From NCBI GenBank assembly GCA_030220185.1, contig JASPKZ010002338.1:248001-312000 (forward strand): 64,000 bases of DNA, given 5' to 3'. The position numbers and the translations under genes are program-made. A model generated the notes under the pieces. That model saw only the letters and a program-made list of their open reading frames with translations. It did not search any database and was not told the DNA's origin. Within the stretch, counting starts at the first letter, position 1. Each line of letters opens with the position of its first letter. This document shows, piece after piece, positions 1-9,663 of the stretch. The DNA comes from Diploptera punctata. Taxonomy: Eukaryota > Arthropoda > Insecta > Blattodea > Blaberidae.

Positions 1-229
1 TCATTGTGATATGTGGTCAGCATGTCGGGTGCCCCCAGCCGTTATAGTTGGTTTTCTCAACCTGGAATCGCTACTTATTGGAGCTATCCAATTTCTAGGT
101 GGGCACCGGTCCCATACTGCTCGAAATTCTATAAGAACATTTGTTCACCTATGGGGACTCGAGTCAGCGCAAGTCCCGTAGCTCTGCGCCAAGGCATCAT
201 GCCTTAAACCACTTAGCTACGGCGCGTAG
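1..229 (-). mobile_element. SINE-D copy (tRNA-headed SINE), cut by the window edge
   Basis: Reverse-complement copy of the SINE also seen at 41166-41509 and 47268-47610. The head lies at the right end (about 150-229). On the minus strand it reads a tRNA-like A box, then a B-box-like GTTCGAGT-type motif seen intact in the other copies. The body is about 80% like the others by eye. The 3' part lies outside the window. Any reading frame across it is incidental. Confidence 0.8.
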
Positions 230-273
230 CAATAGTAGTAATAATAATAATATTAATAATAATAATAATACAT
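230..273. repeat. (AAT)n microsatellite
   Basis: Imperfect AAT run on the left flank of a SINE-H copy. A second AAT run lies on that SINE's right flank, so the SINE appears to sit inside one pre-existing AAT tract. Confidence 0.9.
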
Positions 274-274
274 C

Positions 275-574
275 GTAATTCTGCCCGAAGGCAGGTCCTT
301 CACTGCAATCATAGCATTTTCATGCTATGCTTGCAGCTTTACTAGGGAATTGTAGGTGTGGTAGCTTCCCGTTGCTTTCCACACCGGTGAAGGATGATGA
401 TGGCCATATGATTTCGGGGACCGTTTGGGCCTTAAAGTTTTCCTGACATTTGTCTTACAGGTGAGGAAAAACTCCGATAAAAACCTCACCCAGAAAAATT
501 GCCCCGACCGGGGATCGAACCCGGGCCCGCTGCATGATAAGGCAGCACGCTACCTCGAGACCACAGCGGTGGAC
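275..574 (-). mobile_element. SINE-H copy, tail type 1
   Basis: On the minus strand it starts GTCCACCGCTGTGGTCTCGAG (tRNA-like A box) and has a B box GGTTCGATCCCC. A body follows with CCTCACCTGTAAGAC and a tail with two hairpins: CATAGCAT-GAAA-ATGCTATG, then CTGCC-TTCG-GGCAG. It ends in CAGAATTAC. The copy is essentially full length (about 300 bp) and flanked by AAT repeats on both sides. Confidence 0.9.
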
Positions 575-659
575 ATTAATAATAATAATAATAATATCAA
601 TAATGATGATGATAATAATAATAATAATAATATAATAATAATAACAATAACAATACTCT
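575..659. repeat. Imperfect (AAT)n/(GAT)n tract
   Basis: AT-rich trinucleotide tract next to the head end of the SINE-H copy. Poly-Asn or poly-Ile reading frames here are products of the repeat. Confidence 0.9.
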
Positions 660-716
660 ACTTATGTCCGGCGCAATTTTATGTCGAGGAATGACATGAT
701 CAGAAAATCTTATTAT

Positions 717-718
<2 letters not shown>

Positions 719-750
<32 letters not shown>

Positions 751-761
751 TAATAATAATA

Positions 762-830
<69 letters not shown>

Positions 831-831
831 T
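719..831. repeat. Long (AAT)n microsatellite
   Basis: About 113 bp of nearly pure AAT repeat with a few interruptions (TGA, TAG). It gives a poly-isoleucine frame on the minus strand, which is not a gene. Confidence 0.95.
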
Positions 832-1289
832 GCCTGGATATGTCCAGGAATGAGATAAGGTGTGTGATATAAAGAATGCCAGGTGACCAGACCTGTCGCA
901 CGATTACAAAGAAAGACAAAATGGAACTAAATGTTTCTGATTAATATAAAAAAGCGTCGAATGAAGCAAAGAGACCAACTCCGAGGAAGAATTACACTGG
1001 CTCCTATTGGTACACTGAATAGATGAGACGGAGAACGAACTCGAGACACAGAGCTAGAGGGCGTGTTGTCTAAACACTTGCGCTACGGATTCCATGACAA
1101 TAAATATAAACATGCCATTGTAGCTATGTGAACGACTTGCCCTACGCCAACTCCAGATTCTTTTAAATAGCCACTCACGAAATTTAAAAATTAAAAACAC
1201 TTGCTACATGATTATAAAAAAACAATAAACTCGAAACTACCCAAACGGTTTTTCTGTTTGAATAATTTAAAAAAAAATCATTACTTATT
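832..1289. other. Unassigned AT-rich stretch
   Basis: No LINE, SINE, tRNA or protein similarity recognised. No internal repeat noticed. Confidence 0.5.
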
Positions 1290-1528
1290 CATTGAGTCCA
1301 TCCCCTGGGATTTAAACTGGCGGATGAAGCACGATTGGTCGGTTCGTAGAGCCGCGGTCATCTGATTGGTTGCCCCTCTTCGTCCCGGACAGCCGACCAT
1401 TTCCAACACCGCTGCAGAGACGAGACCAGATCGGAGTGAAGACTACTGGGTGTTGGGTGTTTAACAAATTCCACTGTGCATTTGTGTGTCTGTGTAATCT
1501 ACTCACATTTACAGTTCTATATCCACCG
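1290..1528 (+). promoter_or_regulatory. Candidate CpG-rich promoter and 5' non-coding exon
   Basis: This block has many CpG dinucleotides between about 1319 and 1440, in contrast to the AT-rich surroundings. Two ATTGG motifs (inverted CCAAT boxes) lie at about 1333 and 1366. It is followed by GTAAGT at 1529-1534, a consensus-like 5' splice donor. No long reading frame is conserved. This combination fits a promoter plus first non-coding exon, but it could also be the 5' end of an unrecognised repeat. Seen: base composition and motifs. Inferred: promoter role. Confidence 0.3.
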
Positions 1529-2019
1529 GTAAGTCTCTTTTCACACATTTATCAATTAAGATTTATTCATTCTATTATAAACAATGGCTAACCAATCCGT
1601 ATTTTATCATTTGATTACTATCTTCGATTGTTTATCGATTATTTTGAAACATGTTTACGGTGCTAATTCTTTCTTCTTTAACAATATTTATTTTAACTCT
1701 GTTTATGTGATTTATATATCTTAATTTATCGTTTGTCATATACAACTATTAATACATCTTATTAAATATATTTGAATTTATTTTATGTGTTTTGAAGCTA
1801 CTGTTTAAGTCCAGATAAATCAACCGAATTCATTGCACTCGATTGAAAATGTATTGTTTTATCGACTTTTAAGGCGGTATAAGCACCAAATTCACCGGTT
1901 AAGTGAATGTATTTATATGTACTGATAGTTTTGTCCAATAAGTGTTATATTTTTTTTACATATTTATTATTTAAATTTCAACAAAACAATATAACATTTT
2001 TATAAAGTTATTTGAAATA

Positions 2020-2040
2020 ATGGCTGAACTTCACCATTTT
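2020..2040 (+). other. Candidate short initial coding exon (7 codons) with splice donor
   Basis: ATG at 2020 opens MAELHHF, and GTAAGT begins exactly after the seventh codon at 2041. A T-rich stretch ending in AAAG just upstream could act as an acceptor. Together with the CpG-rich block at 1.3-1.5 kb this could be the start of a host gene whose later exons lie outside the window. Short motifs like this also occur by chance. Confidence 0.2.
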
Positions 2041-2323
2041 GTAAGTACAACATATTTATCAGTGATATTTCAGTTTACATAGCCTATTATGTCTGCATTA
2101 TAAATTGAAGAAACGCCCTTCATATTCTGGTAAACTCTTAAAAAAATCTATTAAAATATATGATATATACAAACATCCAGTTAAATATATTTTTCAAAAT
2201 CATACGGAAGTGTTGATATTCCTTTACGTAAATGTATTTTTTATAGGTTAATTATTTTTTCTTAAGGTTTTATTCCCTAAAATAAAACTTTATTAGAACC
2301 AAGTACATCAATAATAGGAAATA

Positions 2324-2835
2324 GTCTTCTTCTTCTTCCTTTCCAGGATTAGGTCAATGCGACCTGTTCCGGTCTTAAGACTATCGTTTCCTTGGCCGTC
2401 CCAAATATCTTTTTTCCATGCGGTTTGTAGGTGTTGATCTTTTTGGGTAATCTTGTATTGTCCATTCTGTCTAAATGTTCTTTTCATTGGTATTTGTGCT
2501 CTTCTAGTTTATCGAGTATTGAAAATACTCCAGTTCATTTCTTATTGATTCATTGTGTAATCTATCCATGCGTGTACATCCTTTTACGGATATTAAAATT
2601 TTAATTTCAGTGGCTTGAATGTGTGAGATATATTTTTTTGTAAGTATCCAAGATTCAGATCCATATAAAAGAACAGGAACAGCCATAATTTTATAAAACC
2701 TGAGCTGAGTTTCTCTTCGAGTCTTTCGGAGGGTTCTTCTTATGGCGCCACACATCATTTGATATCAGTTTAATTTATTATGTATATCCCAATCATCTGA
2801 ACCAAAATACTCCCACTTATTTTTCATATTTACGA
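2324..2835 (-). mobile_element. LINE-C group fragment (3' end)
   Basis: On the minus strand it encodes the C-terminal part of an RTE-like reverse transcriptase. A reading frame from 2758 to 2504 includes RFYKIMAVPVLLYGSESW and a Q.TEIKIL..VKGCT block, and similarity continues upstream to about 2835. The 3' end is an AGGTC-AATGC-GACCT hairpin (plus strand 2351-2365) followed by a (GAA)n tail. The copy is 5' truncated and broken beyond this frame. Confidence 0.8.
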
Positions 2836-3212
2836 GTAAAATATATTAATGATAATTAAGATTCGCACCTGAATTCGTTTAATATAACATTTTATGAATA
2901 TTTATTGCATTGAAGTAGTGTTAAAGTGGGTAAATAAAAATATGGTCTTGTTCCACGGCGCCAAATGATATTCTACTAAGCTATAACGTAATAACTTGTA
3001 ATATGTAGGCATATTAAGAATTTATAATCATTTATACACTTAATTACACTCGGTAAAATACACTCAGGATTTGTACAATTTAACACCAAACCAAAACTTT
3101 TGATTGACTCCATAACAATATTAAAATATGGTTAACCTGTACATTTTTGTGAATACTTCAAATGTTACTTAATTTCCATTCAAGATCATTTGGTATTTTA
3201 ATATGTTCTCAA

Positions 3213-3785
3213 CATTCTTCTTCTTCTTCTTCTTCTTCACGGTTTAGGCTTATTTACTAGCCTGTTCCGGCTCCAAATTGCTGCTCTTTCCATCTTTTCC
3301 TTGGTCTTCCCAAACTTTTTCCTCGTGGTGAATAGCTGTATGCTGCTTTTGGTATTCTATTCTCAGTCATCCTTGCCAAGTGTTCTTTCCAGTTTGTTCT
3401 GTATTTCACTATTGTTGTGTTTAATTCATCTACTTTTAGTTGTCTTGTTTCTGTGTTATGTTTTTTGTCTGTTCTTTGATATCATGCTATTGGTCTGAGG
3501 AATCTCATTTCAGCAGCTTGTATTCTGGCAGATTGTTGTGTTGTCACTGTCCATGTTTCGGATCCATAAGTAATAACAGGCACTGCCATTGTCTTGTATA
3601 ATTTCATTATAGAGTCTTTCCTGGCTTTATTTTTCAAAGTTCTTTTTAGTGTTCCTGTTATATAATTAAACTTATTTAGTTTGTTATTTATATCTTTCCG
3701 CTGTGTATGATATTTTGCAACCTAGCGAGTTATATCTTACCACTTGTTCTATTGGTTTATTTTCTAATATTATCTTTGTCCGAAC
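3213..3785 (-). mobile_element. LINE-C group fragment (3' end)
   Basis: The minus-strand reading, with stops and shifts, shows ENKPIEQV, LGCKISY, then a diverged 'IQDNGSACYYLWIRNMDS' region matching the YGSE.W segment of related copies. The 3' end carries hairpin AGGCT...AGCCT (3246-3250 and 3259-3263) followed by (GAA)n. It is inactive. A SINE-K copy abuts its 5' side. Confidence 0.75.
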
Positions 3786-4063
3786 TGGAAGAGCGGTCAT
3801 ATTACTGGGCTCGTCGCACCGCTACAAGCCGGAAGGTCGGTGATTCGAGTCCCGGTGGAGTCAGGGTTTTTAAAGTCACCCAAACCTTCTAGTGCACCAT
3901 AGCTGGGTCGATTCAGCCTCTAAAGGAAATTAGTACCAGACAGTTGTTCTGAGGTAAAGACGGTCGTTACGGAGGGCTGACAACCTGTTAATTAGAAAGT
4001 TGAAAGCATTAACCTTCTACTACCCTAAGGCCTGTAGTGGGATCACTTTACCTTGTTTTACAG
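3786..4063 (+). mobile_element. SINE-K copy, diverged
   Basis: Related to the better copies at 19164-19466 and 28019-28320. It has a tRNA-like head with B box GATTCGAGTCCC, then GTCAGGGTTTTTAAAGTCACC, and an end reading GTAGTGGGATCACTTTACC. Many substitutions suggest an older insertion. No clear target-site duplication. Confidence 0.75.
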
Positions 4064-4331
4064 CCTTATGATATGTTATTTGTAATAAAATTCCAAATTT
4101 ATCTAAACTCAAAGTATACTGTATTAAAAAAAGGGGCTAACGTCTATAATCTTCACTCTCTAACTCATGATGATTTATAAATTTGATTCTGAAAGGTCTT
4201 ATATAAATATATTTGATTTAGATTAAACATAATATTTACCTAGTAATCAAATCCAGTACCTAGGAATTTATTTTTAATGTATGTATATTCAGTTATAAGC
4301 TAAAGATCATGTATGTGTGTGTATATATATA
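4064..4331. other. Unassigned AT-rich stretch
   Basis: No feature recognised apart from a short (TG)n(TA)n run at about 4308-4332. Confidence 0.5.
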
Positions 4332-4690
4332 TACTTACTTATTTACTCACTGGCACTATCGAACCCGTAGGTTCATGGCCGCGCTGACAGCTCTCCATAC
4401 ATCCCTATCCTGAGCTAATGCTTTCCAATCATTCCCTGTATAATCTACTTCCCTCAAATCATAGTTAATGTTGTTCTCCCACCTCATTTTTGGTCTACCA
4501 ACTGGGCGTTTTCCCTCTGGCTTTCCTACAAGAAGTTTCCATTCACGTCTTTCATTCCCCATACGTGCAACATGTCCTGCCTATCGAAGTCTACGAGACT
4601 TAACTGTTCTTATTATATCTGGCTTCCTATAAAGACCATGTAGTTCATTGTTGTGTAGTCTTCTCCATTCACCTGTATGTTCATCTCTCA
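4332..4690 (-). mobile_element. LINE-A 3' fragment
   Basis: The plus strand opens with the (ACTT)n complement of the tail, then the 3' hairpin GAACCCGTAGGTTC complement. The minus reading gives MGNERREWKLLVGKPEGK and GRPKMRWENNINYDLREV, the C-terminal end of the LINE-A protein. It is 5' truncated at about 4690, where SINE-H sequence begins. Confidence 0.9.
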
Positions 4691-4691
4691 T

Positions 4692-5009
4692 ATCCATAGT
4701 AATTCTGCCCGAGGGCAGGTCTTTCACTGCAATCATAGCATTTCCATTCTATGCTTTGTAGCTCTACTAGGGAATTATAGATGTGGTAGCTTCCCGTTGC
4801 TTTCCACACCGGTGAAGGATGATGATAAGGATGATGATGGTGGCCGGATGATTTTCAGGGACCGTTGAGCCCTAAGCTTCCTGACATTTGTCTTACAGGT
4901 GAGGACAACCCCCAAAAAAACCTCAACCCAGGAGCCTGTCCCGACCGCGAACCGAACCCGGGTTCGCTGCGTGACAAGGCAGCACGATACCTCGAGATCA
5001 CAGCGGTAG
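4692..5009 (-). mobile_element. SINE-H copy, tail type 1
   Basis: Full-length reverse copy. The tail end (TCCATAGTAATTCTGCCC) is at 4692 and the tRNA-like head is at the right. Relative to other copies its CATAGCAT hairpin has lost pairing, while the CTGCC-CTCG-GGCAG hairpin is mostly kept. Confidence 0.9.
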
Positions 5010-5012
5010 ATG

Positions 5013-5013
<1 letters not shown>

Positions 5014-5069
<56 letters not shown>

Positions 5070-5083
5070 CTGTGTGTATATAA
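5014..5083. repeat. (TA)n(TG)n microsatellite
   Basis: Alternating TA run followed by TG run. Tyr-Ile and Cys-Val repeats in translation are products of it. Confidence 0.95.
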
Positions 5084-5644
5084 AACAATAATATTCCCTG
5101 TTAATATACACGCAGAGGTTCTAGATGCGATATGACCAAAGATATTCAATCGTATAACAATAAAAAATATACTAAAATAATTTCGATTGATTACAAAATC
5201 CTAACAATGAACGAAAATTGAGGAAAACACGAAAAAGAAATTCAATCAAAATGTCGGTCCTAGATTTGAACTCGGAAACTTGGGGAATGAGAATGTCAAA
5301 TGTTGTCAGATGGAACTCTTACATTATAGAATGGATTGGTTTATTTGTTGTGATGCAGTGGGTGTAGCTTTGAGGTTAGGAATCCAGTCTGTGTGGCAAT
5401 GCGACCTGGCTTATGCTTGAATGGGACGTGCACACTCGGTCAATATTCCACACACCGATATTTATAATCTCCCAGTTTACTCACACCAACTTCAGCCTCT
5501 GCTGCAGTTCATAATTCCCAGAAACATCGCGTATCTTGTAAAAATTGTAAGCACCTTCGTAATCGGCCAGCTGCTTACTTGTTCGCTGTATTAATAAAAA
5601 AACTCTAATGCAACATTTTATATGTATTATTTATAGATTTTTAG
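5084..5644. other. Unassigned stretch
   Basis: No protein similarity recognised. A weak tRNA-like B box lies on the minus strand at about 5258-5268 (GAGTTCAAATC), which may be an eroded SINE head. Confidence 0.4.
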
Positions 5645-6360
5645 AGTAGATTAGATTTATTAAGCCTGGTGGAGTTAAGGCCATGTGGCCTTCTCTTCCA
5701 CTCACCAGGACAAACATACATTGTATCAGAATCACAATTAACTCTAATATTAAACACTAAGTAAAAATTTGATCAAAAAGATAATATCTATTATATTACG
5801 ATCTATAATACAACCAGTTAATGTTAGTTAAAATTAAGACTAAAACTAATAATAAAATGTATACAAGCAAGACATATTAAATTGTCCCTGTCTAATGTAT
5901 ATAAAAAACAAAGAAAAATAATGAGATATAGAAAACTAATTTTACGAATATACAATATTTAAAACAAAACAATAGAAACTATTTGTTAATTTTAATATTA
6001 TTTTCATAAATAATTAAATTTATTAATTGCTAAAAGAATACTATCAGTGAGGTGTATAAGTTAATTTGTTATTAAATAATTCTTCAGTTTGTTTTTGAAG
6101 GATGTTATAGTTTGACAGTCTCTGACATAGGACGGAAGGGAATTCCATGTTTTGGTAAGTGAGACCGTAAAAGATAATGAATAATATACAGTGTGATGAG
6201 GCGGGATATAAAGGACAATGTGCTGATGGGATCGAGTGTCAAGATTATGTGTGTCGGATAGTCTGATGAAGCGGCGTGATAAATAATTAGGCGATGATGT
6301 GTGAAGTATTTTATAGAGAAGGGATAAGGAATGGACAGTTCTACGATCTCTTAGACGAAG
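5645..6360 (-). mobile_element. LINE-R fragment: C-terminal domain and 3' UTR of a Jockey/CR1-like LINE
   Basis: On the minus strand a stop-free stretch without a start codon (about 6355 to 6080) reads RRTVHSLSLLYKILH...SPNYL, then TWNSLPSYVRDCQTITSFK, KNKLKNYL, then stop. This layout is typical of the last domain of Jockey/CR1-type LINE proteins. The 3' UTR follows and ends near 5645 in an AAGGCC-ACAT-GGCCTT hairpin and AATAAA. The rest of the element is missing (5' truncation). Confidence 0.65.
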
Positions 6361-6410
6361 CCACGATAATTATCCAAAGAAATATTTATTGATTTCTCCC
6401 AATAGAATAC

Positions 6411-6660
6411 CTAACTCACCGCGAGGTTGTAGCTTTCATGGCCGCTTCTCCAACACAGCCCTATCCTGATCTAATGTTTACCAAGCATCCCCTGTAAATT
6501 TAAATCTCTCAAATCATGGTTAATGTTATCCTCCCACCTCTTTCTTGGTCTACCTACTGGTCGTTTTCTTTCTGGTTTCCATACCAGAAGCTTCCATGCC
6601 CCTCTTTCATTACCCATTCGTGCCACATGTCCTGCCCATCGCAGTCTCTCAATAGAGTAC
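6411..6660 (-). mobile_element. LINE-A 3' fragment, diverged
   Basis: The minus reading gives MYSIERLRWAGHVARMGNER and PVGRPRKRWEDNINHDLRDL. The 3' end is eroded: the terminal hairpin is replaced by GCGAGGTTGTAGC and no tail repeat is left. It is one of the older LINE-A pieces in the window. Confidence 0.85.
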
Positions 6661-6977
6661 ACACTTTTTCAACAAACGTTAGTTTCAGTCTTTTTTTTTT
6701 AATGGAGACTTAATATTGCCTCAAACTATGTGGTTTGAGTCAAAATATGCCTATATTTGTAAAACTAAATTTTATTCTATCAAAAGCTATATGATGATTG
6801 GAGACCGGATGTTAAAAGGAATGCCTTTTTTTTCATCACATATCAATATTGCACGGTTTCAATCTTCCTTTCCCCCATTTTTTAGTGTGTTCCCTTTTCT
6901 GCAACAATTTCGTTATTATTCCTCTTTTAGCAATGTACTGTATTAGAAAACATTCAATAATTTTTATTTAGGATATG
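6661..6977. other. Unassigned AT-rich stretch
   Basis: Nothing recognised. The last 13 bases (6965-6977) are the left target-site duplication of the following SINE-H copy. Confidence 0.5.
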
Positions 6978-7340
6978 TCCACAGCTGTGGTCTCGAGTTA
7001 GCGTGCTGCCTTGTCACGCAGAGGGCCCGGGTTCGATCCCCGGTCGGGACAGTTTTTCTGGGTGAGGTTTTTATCGGGGTTTTTCCTCACCTGTAAGACA
7101 AATGTCAGGAAAACTTTAAGGCCCAAACGGTCCCCGAAATCATATGGCCATCATCATCATCATCATCATCATTCACATTCATATTCATCTTAGATTAAGC
7201 TTAGGATTAAGGACTCTCCTGGCGCACCGCTATCATCATCATCACCCACGGGGCAATGTAACCCCGCCTTCCAGGCGCCCCAACCTCAGAAGTGGGTTAC
7301 AAGTACACCAGGAACGTCGAAGGGGCATTTGAAAAAAAAA
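6978..7340 (+). mobile_element. SINE-H copy, tail type 2, with 13-bp target-site duplication
   Basis: The head has A box TGGTCTCGAG and B box GGTTCGATCCCC. The body is shared with the other SINE-H copies up to CATATGGCCATCATCATC. The 3' half is different: ACTCTCCTGGCGCACC, CCGCCTTCCAGGCGCC, GGGGCATTTG, then poly-A. It is flanked by TATTTAGGATATG at 6965-6977 and 7341-7353. The same 3' half occurs on SINE-J. Confidence 0.92.
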
Positions 7341-7353
7341 TATTTAGGATATG

Positions 7354-7660
7354 ACCAGACTCACGGGCTAGTGGTCAGCGTTTTTGACTACTGTTCATGA
7401 CGTCCCGGCTTCGATTCCCGGTCAAACCATAGGCATTTTTCATTAAGGCGGATTGTTCCTATGGTCTGGAATTTAGGTTAAGTTTAGGCTAAGAACTCTC
7501 CTGGTGCTTCATTATCATTTATCACCCATCATATCATCGGGGTAACGTAACTCCGCCTTCCAGGTGCCCCAACCTAAGGAATTGATTACAATTTCGCCAA
7601 TGCCAGGAGAGAGAGCCAGAAATGTCATAAAAGTCAACCTGGTGGCATTAGACAAAAAAA
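7354..7660 (+). mobile_element. SINE-J copy (other tRNA head, same tail type 2)
   Basis: The tRNA-like head (CTAGTGGTCAGCG A box, GGCTTCGATTCCC B box) is unlike SINE-H. The 3' half (ACTCTCCTGG, CCGCCTTCCAGGTGCCCC, poly-A after GGCATT) is the same as in tail type 2 of SINE-H. It lies directly after a SINE-H copy that carries that tail. A second SINE-J copy is at 49749-50027. Confidence 0.85.
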
Positions 7661-7689
7661 ATCTGCTATTTATATTCTGTAATAATTTA

Positions 7690-8402
7690 TAGGAACCCCT
7701 CAGGGGTCCTCATCTAGGGGATATGTGGATGGCGACCACAAGGTTCTCAAGCTGTGCAAAACATTGCTTCCACTTACTTGTGTTTTGCTCCTTACTTTTA
7801 TCTTTAACCCTTAAATTGACAAAACACAAATTTCTTCTGTTAGATATTTGAATGTGGCGGATCGCAATGAAAACGGAATCTTGTATAACTGTTATTATTA
7901 GGTATATTGCAGAATTAGACATACATTTAAGTGGTTTATATTTGTTCTTTTTCTTCTGATTTCTTTAAAATATTAAATTAACTAAACAAACTGATGTATC
8001 CAAAAGGATACATTACGAATTTAAGGGTTAACCGATCTGGTATTTCTTTCTTTCTTCCACTTACTTATACCAGACTCTTTTAACTTTATTATCTAACCTC
8101 TCTTGGTTAACTCTTGCTTTTTGGACCCCGACGCTATTAGGGCATCCGAGGCCTAGGGAGTTTTTCCTTTCTTCCATTTCTTCTTTCCTTTCTTTTCTTC
8201 TCCAGAGAAGCCTGACCAGAGGCTATAAGATGGCAGCCCCATCACTGGTCTTGCCTTCCTTTGGCCAGCAACCAATCGAAGGGACTATTATTATGCTTTC
8301 AAATCTTATACGAGAATTTCCCGGAAGGATCTTGAGGCTGGAGGGAAAATTTTCCATAGGATCGTAACAGGCCTTGGCCTAATACTGAAGGAAGAAGAAG
8401 AA
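7690..8402 (+). mobile_element. Element Q: non-autonomous retroelement with a LINE-C-type 3' end
   Basis: Paralogue of 35852-36282 (shared blocks such as GGGGATATGTGGATGGCGACC and CCCCGACGCTATTAGGGCATC). Its last about 70 bp match the end of the LINE at 63395-63596: CTGGAGGG, ATAGGATCGTAACAGGCCTT, GGCCTAATAC, then (GAA)n. No protein is encoded. A 220-bp MITE is inserted at 7808-8027. Likely mobilised by a LINE-C group element. Confidence 0.8.
7808..8027. mobile_element. piggyBac-type MITE inside element Q
   Basis: Terminal inverted repeats CCCTTAAATT...AATTTAAGGG are flanked on both sides by TTAA (7804-7807 and 8028-8031). The paralogous Q copy has a single TTAA at the same place (near 35957) and no insert, so the ends and duplication are supported by an empty site. 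A subterminal palindrome ATGTATCC...GGATACAT lies near the right end. It has no coding capacity. CCC termini and TTAA targets are hallmarks of the piggyBac superfamily. Confidence 0.88.
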
Positions 8403-8818
8403 TTTATAGGAATTACATATAATCTTGAGACTTACAAGCAAATCCCTGTGGATAGCGTGCAGAAACAACACATTTTATAGTGATTCATATTGAAGCGAAT
8501 CTGCTTAGCAACACGACAGGGCCACCAACAAAATCAAGCACAAGTAACACAACCAAGGGACACACTTCGAAAACCAAGATGGGAGATCGAACATTCTTTA
8601 TACGGCCGATAATCGAACTCGGACGCCAGTATCGATAGGTAGGTCTCTACCTACCACACCTTGGCAACGACCAGAATTAGTTGTATCACCCCAGCTTCGA
8701 TCGCGATTCCGTTGACCCAGATATTAAAGAGCAGGATTCCTATGTCTATTTCAAATTATCTTCAATAAACATATGAATTTTTCACATCAGTTTAAAAAAA
8801 GTTGCACTAAAAAAAAGA
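8403..8818. other. Mostly unassigned; possible eroded tRNA-headed SINE
   Basis: On the minus strand, about 8585-8685 contains CCGAGTTCGATTATCGG (B-box-like) preceded by a possible A box, suggesting an old SINE head. No other feature recognised. Confidence 0.35.
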
Positions 8819-9535
8819 TAGTGTAGTATTATTAGGCGATAGCGACGAGAAATAGGGACTGGAAGTAAATATCAATAAATCTAAATATATGTTGACACAT
8901 AGAAGTACATTATATAGTAAAAATGGATAGTTAATGACAAATGAGGGAAATTTTGAAGAAGTGGCTGAGTTCAAATACTTAGGATAATAATTAAAAATAG
9001 GAATGAGATGCGCAAAAATATTAAACATAGGCTCAATTCTAAAAATGCGTGCTATTAGGCCCTATGCATTACAGGGCTGCTGTTATTCTCCCAGTTATAT
9101 TGTGTGGATGCGAAACATGGACTGTTAACTTTAAGGGAGGAGAAAGTATTACGAGTATTCGAAAATAAAGTTGTCAGGAAAATTTTTGGACCAAAGATAG
9201 ATGAACAAATAGGCGAGAGGTCAAGACTACATAATAGAAGTACATGGTCTTTATAGGAAGCCAGATATAATAAGAACAGTTAAGTCTCGTAGACTGCGAT
9301 GGACAGGACATGTTGCGCGAATGGTGAATGAAAGAGGAGCATGGAAGTTTTTTTGTTGGAAAACCAGGAGGAAAGCTCCCAGCTGGTAGACCAAGAATGA
9401 TGTGGGAGAATAACATTAACTATGATTTGGGAAAAATAGATTATATAGGGGATGATTGAATAACATTAGCTCAGGATAGCTTATGTCCGCGCAGCCATGA
9501 ACCTTTGGGTTCGATAATGCCCGTGAGTTAGTTAG
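8819..9535 (+). mobile_element. LINE-A fragment, diverged
   Basis: Runs from the YADD region remnant (GTAGTATTATTAGGCGATAG) through GLEVNINKSKYM-like sequence to the 3' hairpin AACC-TTTG-GGTT and (AGTT)n. It has many frameshifts, an internal deletion near 8850, and stops throughout, so it is an old pseudogene copy. Confidence 0.88.
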
Positions 9536-9663
9536 TTTTATTTTTTTAATAAACAGAATATATACATTAATACATGTTTTTGGTGCTATATAAATAATTC
9601 TTGATACAATATTTAAATTTGATGTTAGTTATTTTGACCAAAATACCTCTAACAATTTTATTG
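9536..9663. other. Unassigned AT-rich spacer
   Basis: No feature recognised between the LINE-A tail and repeat G. Confidence 0.4.

Noticed and set aside
713..919. Poly-isoleucine, poly-asparagine and poly-tyrosine frames at AAT tracts (also 41486-41806, 62116-62346)
   Set aside because: They are translations of (AAT)n microsatellites. No conserved protein part beyond the repeat.
4775..5149. 124-codon minus frame across a SINE-H copy
   Set aside because: It reads through the SINE and a (TG)n(TA)n run. The peptide has no independent conservation.
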